A stretch of DNA of 64,000 bases, taken from the NCBI GenBank assembly GCA_911728455.2, contig OU452226.1, positions 22,027,938 to 22,091,937 of the forward strand, read 5' to 3'. Each line of letters starts with the position of its first letter. Position 1 is the first letter of the stretch. Below, in pieces: positions 1 through 13,700 of this stretch. The position numbers were made by a program, and so were the translations under genes. Source of the stretch: Marthasterias glacialis. Taxonomy: Eukaryota > Echinodermata > Asteroidea > Forcipulatida > Asteriidae. Below the pieces are notes generated by a model that searched no databases, was not told the DNA's origin, and saw only the letters and a program-made list of their open reading frames with translations.

Positions 1-1744
1 GTCCTCTATAAAAAACAAAAACAAAACAAAAATAGAAAACAAAAATTAAACAAATGCTTAATGTTTTCTTAATACAATGTTACATAGTTCATCATAACTT
101 TTTCAAGGTACAATCAGTGAGGGTTATAATACACCCTAACAATTAACAAAATATATTCAACATCTCCTTAGCATTTGGAAAACTCCTTTTTTTTAGTTAC
201 TGAAGGCGTTTTTAAGACCATAACAGTACCGAAGCTTCAGTGAGCTAGATGTGGTTTCAATTAAGAATCAGCAAGTTAACTTGTGGAGTACATTCCTCGT
301 GAAAATCTCTCTCTAAAACAACTTTTACGCCAGAGGACGTGGCTAACACAAAAATATTTCTAGGGCAGAATCTGAGAGCTTGTAAACATGTTTTTTTTGT
401 TTTGTCGGTGTGTGTGTGTGTGTGTTGGCGGGTGACGTGACAACCCGCTCGGAAAATTCTGTATGGGAGGAGTTCACTCTAACGGATCAGATGTTGACTG
501 CTGCCAGGGTCGTTTCCATTAATTGTTCTCAGCATTGAGGGAACTGAGATTCCAGCATTTATCGGTGGTGGCTTTTTGGCCTAGTCAAACAGTAGGGCTT
601 TTGAGCAACCTCTCTCAACTTCAAGAAAAAAACCCAGTAAATCCCAGTGCCAAAGATCACCACATTTGTTGTGTGTACTTGGATTTAGTCATGGCTTTAT
701 ATTGACAACAATATTCGACCATGAATTTTTTTTTCCTGTTTAAAACTTTTTCACCGAAAAATAATTCCATGAGTGGTTTGGTAAAAGTTGAAGAAACGCT
801 GTAAATAACTGGTTAACAATAAATCGTGCAAGTCTCCTGTTATTTGAAATTTTTTAATGTTTGATGTTTGAAGTAAGCGTCGTCCTTGTGGTTTGCAGGC
901 TTCTCTGGACTGCCAACAAAAGTGCATCGACGTTGGTTTTTTGAAACTCCACATGACATGACAGTTTCAAATAACAGCAACGTTAGCCGGTGCGTTGACC
1001 TCTTACTTGATGCATACTCTCAGACATATTCTTTGAAACGGCAAAAGTCCACATTTTTAAAGCTCTCTCGTCTCTCCATTAGTTCCTGGAGTCTTTAAAC
1101 AAGAATTAATTCCAGCACACGTAGTTTGTTGATGTTTCTATGTTCAGAAATCCATCAAAATAATCCTTGAAGATTTACTCAAAGATCTGCGTAAAAATTC
1201 TGCTTTCTGAAAGATGTACAACACACACAATTGTCGCCCCGGTAAATCAAGTGCTTCTCTTTTTTCTCCCATTGTTTGGACTTGGCTTATTTAAGCGACG
1301 TCCCCTTTGGTTTTGTGCACAAAACCAAGCACATTCTTGGTCTGTCACACCATCCAGATCCCTTTTGTTGCTAGTCCTTGGCGCCAATGAGTACACACGC
1401 TCCACAATTAACACAGTGACAATCTTATTCAGAAGCACTCCCCCAAAACAGAACCGCAAAGTGCTGCAGTATGATTTGAAACACTGCATGGTGGGAATAC
1501 TTAATCTAGTGAGGTTTGCGGAGAAACCATGTACGTAAACTATTTGAGTTGTGGTGGTTCCGAAAAAGAACTGTGGTTTAACAACTCAACATTTTCGATG
1601 ATTATGCTTTGATCGTCTCCGTGTTATTTTCACATGCACATGTAGTGCAGCAGGCGTTCCTTGAGTTACGTGAATGTTTCCACATCTCCTCAAAAGATCC
1701 TTCCCACTCCAAAGCCTCTCGGCACAGACACAGCCCTGGAAATT
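1..1744. other. No gene recognised; probable TLCD3 3' UTR and flank
   Basis: AT-rich sequence downstream of the TLCD3 stop. It includes a TG microsatellite at 408-424 and, at about 1510-1600, a degenerate fold-back motif (GTTGTGGTGGTTC) also seen near 40960 and 45125. The 123-codon open frame at 1167-1538 has no recognisable domain. Confidence 0.5.
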
Positions 1745-4700
1745 TCAATTCGATTTATGGACGCTTCCATTGTTCATGGAGTGAACCGACGACGATTTAC
1801 TGGCGGCTCTCTTCGTCAGCATTCTGCTTCCGGCCTGAAGAATCAAGTAAAACCACCAACACTGGAAGAGGAATATGAGTCCTGATACAAGGTTGCATTT
1901 CAGCGCTAAGGTCGGGGGAACCTGCCACACCGAGAGGCCCACGCTCTGGCCGTAGATCCAATACATGAAGGGGAAATTCAGGATGCGGAACACAAAGAAA
2001 GTGACTAAGAGCATCACGCTGACGAAAAGATACAAACTTGGGTGCTTCTTGTCCCACTGGATCTGTTTGTGGAATGGAGAAGAGGAATATTTCAGTAAAT
2101 TTCTGAAACGAAGCTCAGGTAAGTAAGAAACCGACATCTGTGAGATGATTTCACATATAGCTACCTATAGACACATAATACAGGGCTCAAAAATGTTGAT
2201 AATAAACCCTTTCATGGTAATATGCACCTTGTTGAATCTGCCCCGTGTACCGTGGTGCATTGTTTATTTCGAACTCTGCGACTTGATATTTGCACTCGAC
2301 CAAAGTGTGAGAAGCGGGCAAAATGTTAAGAATCGTGTAAATGCTCGTTCGAAATAAACGATGCAACACAGTGCACAGGGCAGATTCAACAAGGTGCATA
2401 TTACCGTGAAAGGGTGAACTGTGAATGGCCCCTAAAGATAAGAGCAAAAGTAAACATCTAACAACTTTTTCTCTAAAATGCTGATTTTTGCTGATCTTGT
2501 AGCTAACAATCACAAGCTCATCGATTTACACAAATCCATACCTTTCTCATAATTGCCCTGAAGCTAACGAAAGGAGTGCTGAGTTCAGTTGCAAACATAC
2601 AACCAATGAAGAAGGCGCCTTTGTCATTACGGAAAAACTGCAATAAAAAACATCCAAAAAATCATGTGATTATTTTCCCACGTAAATGTTAATTATAGTC
2701 TTTGGGTTTGAGTTAGGCCATTGGCTAGAACGGTAACCCATACAGCTACTGATAAAACGCTAATTTGCCGTGCGTTTTGAGGCCGTGTGGGTGCATCCAT
2801 GTTGGTGTGCAAACCTCAAAAAGCTTGAAATTTTGTACGGCTAATTGTATAATACCAATGCTTGTGCATTCTAGAGCTTTTAATACAAAACATTTACATC
2901 AAGTCAAAAACATTTCAAGGCCTCTGTTTCAATTTAGCTTGCTTCGGCCAAACTTGCAAAAAGAAAAAAACCCCAAAACAACAACAAAATCCAGAATGCC
3001 CCCACTGTTGAAAAACCCTGGGGAGAACAAGACTTTGCAATAGGCCATATTTTGGACAGCAGGAGGGCGCAGTACAAAAATAATTCAAAACATTAAAAAT
3101 ACAAATTTTCCAAGCAAATATCTCACACTGATTACATTGTAAAAACTTTCAATAAATAAAACCTAAAAAGTTGTTTATTAACTGCTTTATTAGAAGTCTA
3201 ATTGCATCTGGTTTACCACACTATTTCCATGGTTTGACCCCCAATCTAACCCCAAAGGGCGCCCTCTTGCAGTCAAAAATAAGGCCCATTGAGAATACGA
3301 AAATTCTTTTAAAATAGTTCCAAGGGGCACCAAAGCCAAAACCTGTCAAGGCCATGGCTTCTAAATGTACATACATTAGGACCAGCCCTCTAGTGAGTGC
3401 TTTGAGATGCCCTCGGGTGTGATAAAGCGCTATATAAGAACTGCATATTATTTTTTGTCTATGGTCAAAGAGCCTTCACCTTCATTGCACCTTCATGAAA
3501 TGATTTACCTCTTCATATTCGTCAAGCTGACTCTATTAAGATTTTCAAAGGATTTTTAAAAACTCACTCGTTTCAGTCTATATTTTTGTAACTTTTCTAT
3601 TTTGTTTGATTTGTTATATATTCTGTGGTTTTTGCGCATAGAGAATCCTGCATTATGCGCTGAATGAACGTCTCATATTATTTTATTATTACTATCCTGG
3701 AAGGTTCAGGGTTCACTTCCACTACAGTGCACTCACCAGCAGAATGGGCAAGCATATAAATGCCAGTCCCAGATGATGGAGAACCATCAGCCAGTTCACC
3801 TTCAGAAACTCCAGAGCGACTTTACTGTAGGGGGACGTTATCAGGTTGTGGTCCTCCTGGCGGAATGCTTCACACATCGCAATGATGTCATACAACATGT
3901 ACGGCAGACCGAAATGAGTATAGGCATCGATGATCCAGTGTCTGTATTAATAAGAAGAATAATAAATTTGAGGGTGAATGAAGACATTTTTTTTTAAATA
4001 AAAAGTCGCGTCACCCTTGAGGTAGATCCCCGTGCTGCTGCTTCCCAGGTTATATCCATAGAGCTTGCTCTATGGTTGTATCGTATATTATGGGGTGCGA
4101 TCCCTGGCTACACGGCAGTAACCGGTTGAACCGCTTCTGGCTGGCACCCCCGAACAAAGATATTGACAAAATAGGGAGACCGTCAACATTAGGGCTAGAT
4201 CGCTCAGTTGGTAGAGCGTCAGTACGTTAAGCTGGTGGTCAAAGGTTCAAATTCCGCTCTAGTCAATTTTTCTTTGTTTACCCAAATTGATTTAAAAATT
4301 TACCCAGTCAGTTTCCCTTGTTGTTTATTGCTTGATAAGAATAATAATGATATTTATATTAATAGCGCCATTCCATCTACATTTTAGATCATGGCACTAA
4401 GCAACAATAGAAGATAATGAAATTTACTTAACTATTGGAAACAGGCTAATTTTAACCAGTTGCTGCGGAGGACCCAATAACAGGCCGAACTATTGTGCCA
4501 ATAGGATTCAAATTGCATGTAGTCAAGGTTTGAGATGCAGGTATTTTAGTACTTTATGTATGCGTGTAATGTGTATCCTTGACACAAAATGTTCATGCTT
4601 TCTACTGTTTATGCCCAAACACACTTGCAATGACTTTATTACACATTCTCAATACACATCCCTGTAGAAATTTCTTTTGTTTTGCTTAAATAGTCCCTCT

Positions 4701-7700
4701 AACTAAAATCCTCCCAGAGAAACACAAGACCGACGGACCTGTCCAGTCATGAGTTTACTGGCCCAATGCTAAAATCATTGGCCTCGGGCCGGCGGTCCAG
4801 TGTAAATTTTGAGCGCTGCAGATAATCATATACATGTACAATGTATACAGAAATATAAAAATATATATATTTTTATGAAGTGAAAACATCCGCTTATTTT
4901 GAGCATGTTTAATGCAGCCCATCAAAATGTACAACATGTTTTGTACACATTTGTACGTATGCAACCGTGATTTAGAGGTCTTCAAGCACTGTTAAACTTT
5001 TTTTAGCTTTTGATAAAGACTCTGCTAGGGTAAGAACATTAACATTTTTTTGTATTTCCTCTACTTGGACAGCATTTCAGATGGAAACGTTTCTCTGAAA
5101 AAAATGTGTACTTCTATAAAATTTAGAACTGGTGAGCTTTCAGAATCAGAATGACACTAATAAGTTTGTTAAAATTTCTAATTCCTGATCTTGTACGCTG
5201 TCTTGAGATGGTTTACTGGGCATGCTGGGTATGGAATCCTGATTTACAATGTTTGAGCATTATTTTGTATATATGTAGGCTTACCGTTTGCTAAATTCTT
5301 ACTAAAGTGGTTTGGCTAAATTTTACGGAAAATGTAGTCAACGTAAATTTCGACTGTGGAAAGGGTTTTTGCATGATCAAGTGTAGGAAAAAAAAACAGT
5401 ACCGGTAATACAAGATACACATCTACAATAAAGTAATATTAATCAATTTTATTCAAGATCTTCGCTTGTCCTGCGGCAAATTTACTTATTTGATATTTTC
5501 TAGCTGCGCAAATGGCTGAGAGTGGGATTGTAATCTGGTTAGGGGCCTTACTGGGATAATGTCTAGTGCCTGTAGGGTGTAGTGGACAGCAACTAACGTC
5601 TTGAAGACTGACTCAGACTCACTTTGCATTCAATATTTACAGGGGCGAAGTCAGGGGCATAGTTTTTTTTTTTTTTTTTAAGGAGGAGACTTTTTTAAAG
5701 TCGGCATGCTAATGTAAGACCCAGACAGAGAACGGTCAAAAGAGCGATGAGCGATGATATTTCATGCAGGCATCAATCAAGAAGTATTCACAATTCGTTC
5801 AAGAAGTATTCACAGTTCGTAAAGAAACCGATATCTATTACTTGGTTAGTGCACTATGAATAACACTGTACACAAAGGCTTTCTCAACTGATTTTTGAAC
5901 AAAGTTTACACAGCTGTATGATCTATAGACCATGTTACCTGTGACATCACATGTTTACAAAAGAGCCACAGAACCTGGACTTCCTGCAGGCAGGATTTGT
6001 ACACGGCTCAATGGGAAAATACTTTAAATCTTTCATTTTATGGAGATTGCACTGTCCGATTGTCATCAACTTTGGATATGAAGGAAAGGGGCACATCTCA
6101 CAACTAGTTCAGCTCTCATTTTAATAGCCATTGAATTTATGTGGAAATTATGATACAAAATGTAAAATGTCTCATATGTCCCATGCAGTATCTTGCCTGC
6201 CAGTAATTGCCCTGGAATGTACAAGGTCACTCTTTTGTAAACAAGGGTCACATGGTCTATACAGTCATAAGTACAATTTACACAAACATGCAAGTACATG
6301 AAAATGATGGCGTGTACGTACTTTAGAGAACTATGACTGCCTTTTGACATCAATCCATTATTTCCCTATTTTGATTCACAGACGCTGCTGCCATTGCTTT
6401 GAGACGTTGAAGTAAATAGTACAATACTTATTTATACTTGTACTGTAGGTTGCTCCAAGATGAGGAGGAACATGATTTGACCATGACTTGACCAGGGCCC
6501 AATTTCATGGCGCTGGTTACCAAAGAATTCTGCGCTTACGGCGCCCTGTAAAGCGCTTACTCCTACAGGTAAGGGCCATGGCAGGGCGTAAGCGCAGAAT
6601 TCCGCGGTAAGCAGAGCCATGAAATCGGGCCCAGGACTGGAATAAAGGTAGCCAGTAGCCAGGACTGGAATAAAGGTAGCCAGTAGCCAGGACTGGAATA
6701 AAGGTAGCCAGTAGCCAGGACTGGAATAAAGGTAGCCAGTAGCCAGGACTGGAATAAAGGTAGCCAGTAGCCAGGACTGGAATAAAGGTAGCCAGTAGCC
6801 AGGACTGGAATAAAGGTAGCCAGTAGCCAGGACTGGAATAAAGGTAGCCAGTAGCCAGGACTGGAATAAAGGTAGCCAGTAGCCAGGACTGGAATAAAGG
6901 TAGCCAGTAGCCAGGACTGGAATAAAGGTAGCCAGTAGCCAGGACTGGAATAAAGGTAGCCAGTAGCCAGGACTGGAATTATGGGGGCTTTGCTTCAATA
7001 CTAGCTTTGGTGCTCCTTGAAAGTTTGCTTAAAATCTGGCATTCATAATAGATACATGTAGGCTGGTTCCAAAATGGCGGCTGCCGCTACAGCTATGGCT
7101 GTTGCTAAGGGTGTTGCTATGGGTATCCTAGATGCTACAATGCTTGTTCATGTGACAATCCAGCCACAGCCGCTAATGCAGACACTGCCAAACATGTAGA
7201 AAATGAAAAACCAAAGTGGCCAACCTTGACCCATGGTTCTCCCTTACAAGTGGTCCGCTGGCCAAATGCTAGTTAAGACACTTTAGGACCAGTCCAAATT
7301 CTGTCCAGAATGGTGGCCCCGGTTTGCCAGTGTTATAGAGCATCCATATTTAATATGAAATTATGGATTAGTGAAAAGAGCTTGATGAACTTGTAAAAAA
7401 AACTTGTGGATTAGAGAAATGACAAACTACGTATACAATATACGTGTACCAGGCCTCGATCTTAAGAAAAACGGGGGCAGGCCTTTGCTGGCCAAATCAG
7501 AGAAATTGTACAAGGGCATGCTGGCCAAGTTGGTAGTGACAGTGCAATTTTTCTGGAGGGCATGCTGCAGCTGGCCAACTCAACAGGGCAATGAGGCCAA
7601 TGGCCTCGGTCAAGATCAAGGCCTGGTGTACATGTTCTTAGTCCTGCTGAAAAAGTTTATCACAAACCCAGCTTGCTCTCTCCAACCCCAAACCCCCCCC

Positions 7701-10700
7701 CCACCCCAACTCCAAACATTAAAGTCCAGGCCATTATCCATAATTGTGATTTATGCACAATGGAGGACTGCACGTAAGTTTTTATCAGTATTTGTCTTTA
7801 TTGCACTTTGAGTGTACTGTGCATATATAACACATCATGCTTTATTACAACCATGTTTAAAACCCCCAGCTCAACATTGGTAAAGTGTCTGTAATTAGGC
7901 TTCCATTCTTTGCACAAATCAAGATATTATGTAATAAAACCAACCTGTGAACATTTCAGTTCATGACCTTGTTTCATTTGTGAGAAAACGGTAAAAATGC
8001 ATTCAGCATTTTTGTAAGCACTCTTCGGCAGAGTTCTGGTCTCACATGAGACAAAAATTTATTTTGGATCTTTTTTTCTTTTATTATTCAAAACCTACAA
8101 CACTTCAGGTCGAAATATTTCAAGGAAAGTTTTCTACCATCATTATCTCTACACCATGTAATGTATATATGTAAATCTGTGAACAAAGATGTTTTTCTTT
8201 CTTACCAATGTTGAGCTGGGGCTTTAACAGAAGCATATACACAAAGGTGTTTGCAACACACATTGTGCATAATTATTGTGCAGTTATGATACATACGTGC
8301 ATGTTCATGAACATGTACATGGTAGTACTACATGTACTCTGGTACACTGTACATGAACTACAGTGCTACATATACAGTACGTGTGTATTTTAAACAATGG
8401 CATACCAGTACGTACTGAGGTGAACTTAGGACAGGTTTTTGCGCTGTATGGGGCATACAGGTCCGAAGAACAAACTGTACAACACCTTTGACATTGACAA
8501 CACTTCTTGCAAAATACAAAGTACATGTACACTTCCCAATGGTACACATTGTGCTCATATAGATAGGCAGGAAATGTGTTGAAACAAAGCAAACTGCACA
8601 AGACACCTGTCATACATAATCCAATTAATTAAGGATCTACATGGACACGCATGTCCACATGTACGATAGTTTCCTGCTTGGATGCTCAATTCAAACGCTA
8701 TATCGTAGAGATGCAATCAGAGTGACAGCAATGTTGGGTTAATAAATTGCCGAATTGGCTAAATTGATGGCTATGTACTATTTCATTTATTCTTAATTTA
8801 ATGTGTTACTTTACGATACTTAAAACTTGGGAGTAGGGGCTTAGGGCCGCTGCACACAGTAATTAAACAACTCTGTCATGAAATAGGCCTTTAACCAGTA
8901 GGTGCTGGATGCAGTGTATCAATGCAAATATTTTCTGAGCCAGCAAATCGCTGACGTGACTTTTGTATTTTTTTGTGAAATTCTAAGCCCTTAGGAGCAA
9001 AGGGCGCCTGCACATTCCACTATAGAGCGTGCACAGAGCATGCACGCACCGTGTAACGCTTCGTTTCACCCAAGAAAAAGGCCAGATTGTGCTTGAATAT
9101 CTTGCCAAATTTCTGCATTATGCAGGGGTTATTGTGTAATTCTTGATTCCAGACAGACCCGTGTCCTTTTGTTCCAAGGAGACGATTACGAGACGCTGAG
9201 AGGCTTCCTCCATTGTTTGTTCGGCTCAATGGAGGAAGTCAGAGTGAACCAGGGATCCAGCCAATGCAATGGTTCCGGGTTTAGTACTAATCTTATGCCG
9301 TGGCTCACGGCCGATGTTTTGCAATTCACACTGCATAAATTTGACATTTTCTCGCTAGAGAAAACAAAACTGACGGTGCAATAAAGAGAATCTTTGTTCT
9401 CTTGGCCTTGTCAAGCCAAGGTTTCTTTGTGCCACTGGCACTCTCAAAGAAAAACTATTTTGACAAAATAATCCCGCCAGGGGGGCCGGGAAAAATGGAA
9501 GAATCCCAGCCGCAACTGGTTAATTTCGATCTTGACGGGGCACGGCAACTCCTCTGGTAAGGGGGCACTTCTATGAGGAAAATGTAAATTTGTACTGAAC
9601 CCACATCATGCAGTTCTTAATTTCCTTGCATTGTGCTTTTATCACACTCAACAGGCGTCTCAAACCCCTCATTAATTTTCTAACAGGTATGCTGAGCTAA
9701 ACGTAGTACATGTTCGTGACGTTTGAATTACGAGAACTACCACATACCTTGTAAGAGTTTACAAGGTGATGCGGGGCAATCTGCAGCCAGCCATGCCAGA
9801 AAAACCAGGGCAAAACCCCTTCTCTTATCGATTAGTGGACTTGCTTCTTTTACGGCCATTACACAACACGCAATGTCAAGCACGTCTATGTCAGCATTCT
9901 TTTAATGGAGCTACAGGCATTGATCTCGCCCTGTGGCAAGCCACTGAAATTGTCGTGGGTGTTCTTCGCTCATTGCTGTGGTTTGTCGTCGTGCCTTTTG
10001 AAAATCCCACAACAGATTTATGCTTTTTCTCTAAGAAGAGCATATTTTGGGGTTAAATTGCCATTCCCTTGCAAGAACAAATTCAAGGCTGGGCCTTGAA
10101 ATTATTCTTGGTTGAATTTCCACTCGAACCAACTTAAATCTACTAGCTTTAAGTGCACTGTCATTTAACTAGTAGGCGCCGGATGATGTTTATACACACA
10201 AGTGTTTCCCCTGCATGGAAATGGAAGCCATGTAAAGACGCCTTTCTGTAAGTTCGGAATCCTGGAGCAAAGGTCGCCTGGACAAAAATGATTCCGACAA
10301 TTCTGCCCAAAGGATCCCGCCAGGGGGACGGGAAAAATAAAAGAAAAAGAATCCCGGCGGCAACTGGTTAAAAGGGGTGTGAGTGCAATCGCTCTCCTCC
10401 GCACTCCTTAACCAGAGTCAGAGGATTGCAAAAAATACCACTTCTTAAACTTTCAAGTGGACAAATAATGTGGGAAAAACAGAGTATTTAAAATTCACAG
10501 CAGGAAATGAAGTACCGATGTGGCGTCAATTCCGTCAATCCAATCCTGCAATCCGGTATGCGCATATAAATCATCAGAGGTACTTACATAGTACGTGCGT
10601 AAGTTAAACATCATGAAAACAGTCAAATTTGGTAAAATCTCATTTTTTGGTTTAAATTTCACTTTTTAGACTGCTGTTTTTGCCTACTGTGTGAAGTTTG

Positions 10701-13700
10701 GTTCTGAGGAGTGCAGAGAGCTCTTCTCAATAATTAAAGAAGAGCAGTATAGTTCTCCCCAAAGGACCTTTTTACCCGATATGACCCGGGTTGTAACGGG
10801 TAATAACAGGAGTTATTACTGGGTAATATCGTATCCAGTGACTGGGTAATAGGAAGGGAACCAGTCTGAACTACATGTACCATTAGGACCAATGAACAGG
10901 CCTGGAATTTCATCTTTGAGAGGGCAAGGTCATTTTCATTTTGCAGAGGGCATTTCCATCGGAAAGGCTTGAAGTCGATGGGAAACTTTTGAAGGGGCAT
11001 CAAGGCCAAGACCAGGGCAACAGAGGCCATGGCCTCCGTGTAATCCCAGGCCTGAATGACTACCAATACTAGTACCAACCACATGCCCAACACGCCCCAA
11101 TCTACAGCTCTGGCAACACACAGATCTGTAAATTGGGAAAGTTGCGACAACTTGCAACAAGCCATTTATGGTCCAACACAAACTGCGTGTGTGTGCACAC
11201 AGTACCAGACTAGCGAGGCTATCATGATTTTAGAATGAAAAAGACGCATCCAGGACGAACCAGCGTACATACATGTACCTTGTATTTCTTCAATTTAAGG
11301 ACTGTTTAAGATTTCAAATCTTTAGAGGAGGTTCCTAGGAGTGCCCGAGGGAGCATGCTACCATCCCCAAGGCTCGAAATCCACAAGACCACAGGACTTG
11401 TTGCTAAAAATGTTGACTGGACTAGAATTGTTTGTACAAGACCAGAATTGAAACGAGAGAAAAACATACCAACACAGTTTGACATTGAACTGTGTTTAAT
11501 GTGAACAAACACTAAGAGAACATTTATCTCATATGTCATGCTTGTTTTATGGGTAAGTATTCTTCAGTACTCAACATAATCAAAAGATATTTATCAGACT
11601 GAAAGTCCTCATTTGGACAAAAACACAATACCGCAGGACTTGTCCAATTATGAGTTTACTGGCCCGATGCTAAAATCACTGGCCTCGGGCCTGTGGGCCA
11701 GTGTAAATTTTGAGCCCTGATTCCCCCCTCCCACTACCCCCCTCTCTCTCTCTCACCCAACCACCCCCGGCCAAGTTAATCCCCGTGTACCTGTCATTCA
11801 CAAGATCCTCCCGGCAGTAGTAAATAGCAATAAGACCTGCACACGACGACATCAACGCTTGAAGAATTGACGTCAGTCTGTGAAAGTGAAATAAAAATAT
11901 CATAAAATTCAATAATGATTCAACGTTTCACTTTCTGACAACACCATATTACATAAAAAGGTTTCAAAGCATTGCATGGTGAAGTTTCAATGTATTTGGT
12001 TTGCGTTAAATAATGTCTACGTACTTTTGCTGTGTAGATTGTTCTTGTTAGAACTTGCAAAGCTATAATTCTACTACCACAAAGTAGAAATAAGGAACTC
12101 AGTGGGACTTCTTATTTTATGAAAGTTCCGACAAGGACCATTTGTTGACTGGTGGCTGATATTGACTGTAACTCACGCTCAAACCGTGTTGGGTACAAGG
12201 CAATATTGACCTCACCGCTTGTCCTTAAGCGAACTTGGCACGTGAGACTCAAACAGCTGTATATGTGGGTTTTTGGCTGACTGTACAATGGGGGTGCTTA
12301 CTGTGCACAATGCACTGTAGTACATTATGAGTACTACTAGACTACATGTATTAATGATAATGTGCTATATTAAAATGACAGGTAAAGTACATATGTTGGC
12401 TGTCTAGATGGCTTCGGCTAGCTTTGGCTATGGCTGGATCACTGTTTCAACCCATACTTCAGCATAAGTACATGTATGGCAGCCAATTGTAGCGACCACC
12501 AATGATGTCTAAATTTGCAGCTGCGGCTGTTGTTAAGGTCAGCCTCAGCTTCAACGCATGTAAATGTTGTAATCCAGGCGCAGATGCAGCCGCAAATTTG
12601 TAAACAATGTCATGGGTAAACAACACACACGTGCACAACAGTGTTATTAATATTTCCCCCCATCACGAACAATATACGCCCGTACGGCAATCAATAAAAG
12701 ATACTCTCATCAATGTTTCATTACCAGCAGTCTCGATCCATTCACTGCAGTCTGTCAGTCTGTACATTGTACCAGTGTGAAATGACTTGAATAAATGAAA
12801 GACCTGTAGTTTCCTTCCTTTAAAGGTCCCATGAAAGGGTAATTTTTCCACATTACATTTTTCGAGCTTAAAATCTACGTCACCAAAGTGCGCTACCAGA
12901 CGATATCAAAATGGATAATACATATTTTGCGGGATAAATTAAAAGGTAATTTAACTCATAACAAACACATACAAATAGTAACTGATTTTGTTAATATCAA
13001 ACCAATTACTATTTTTATGGGTTATTACCTTTTAATTTATTCCTCAAAATTCGTATTAATCTTTTTCGATATCGTCTGGTAGTGCAATTTCTTGACGTAG
13101 ATTGAGGCAATGAATGACAATGCAAACGCAGTGACAATGCACATTCCTGGCCATTTCGCTCTGGTATGTTTCACTGTAGCATAGGGAATCTGTGCAGACT
13201 GAAACCATCTTTAGTAGTGTTGCAACCAGCAACAAGACCCCTCGTTGGCAATTTCCATAAAACAAAAGCCAAACATCAAGAGATTTGTCCAAAGAAACTA
13301 AACGCACGAAGTTGCATAAGTTTGCATTATGTATTTGGGTCATTCCATGAAGGTGGAACACTAGGGACACCGTTACATCGTTACCACCTATGAAGCTTTT
13401 TCACCACTTCACTGGTCTACTTGGTCAATCTAACTTTACATAGTATAAATAACACCAAACAGGAATCATTATAAGGTTTTACTTTTTAAAGGGATTACTG
13501 TGGTGTAAAATAAACGTGATACAGTGCCTACGCTGGTGTAATGGGGACACCATAGGTGTGACATTTGGTGTCCCCGTTACATTGTGATGTATACATCCAT
13601 AATTTTCTCAGCCCAGCGTACTTTAATAGCCATGAAGGAAGTAATTTTTTTATGGATTTGGCATCAAGTTTATGTTGAACACTGTAATTTCGTTTATTAC

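Noticed and set aside
1167-1885. Open frames next to the TLCD3 last exon on the plus strand
   Set aside because: Partly antisense to the TLCD3 last exon; no domain and no matching splice structure.
6633-6980. Possible CRISPR-like array
   Set aside because: Units are contiguous 28-mers with no variable spacers, and the genome is animal.
6432-6998. 188-codon minus-strand open frame of a repeated motif
   Set aside because: It is the 28-bp minisatellite and the neighbouring MITE read through. No splice sites, no domain; the repeat is stop-free in several frames.
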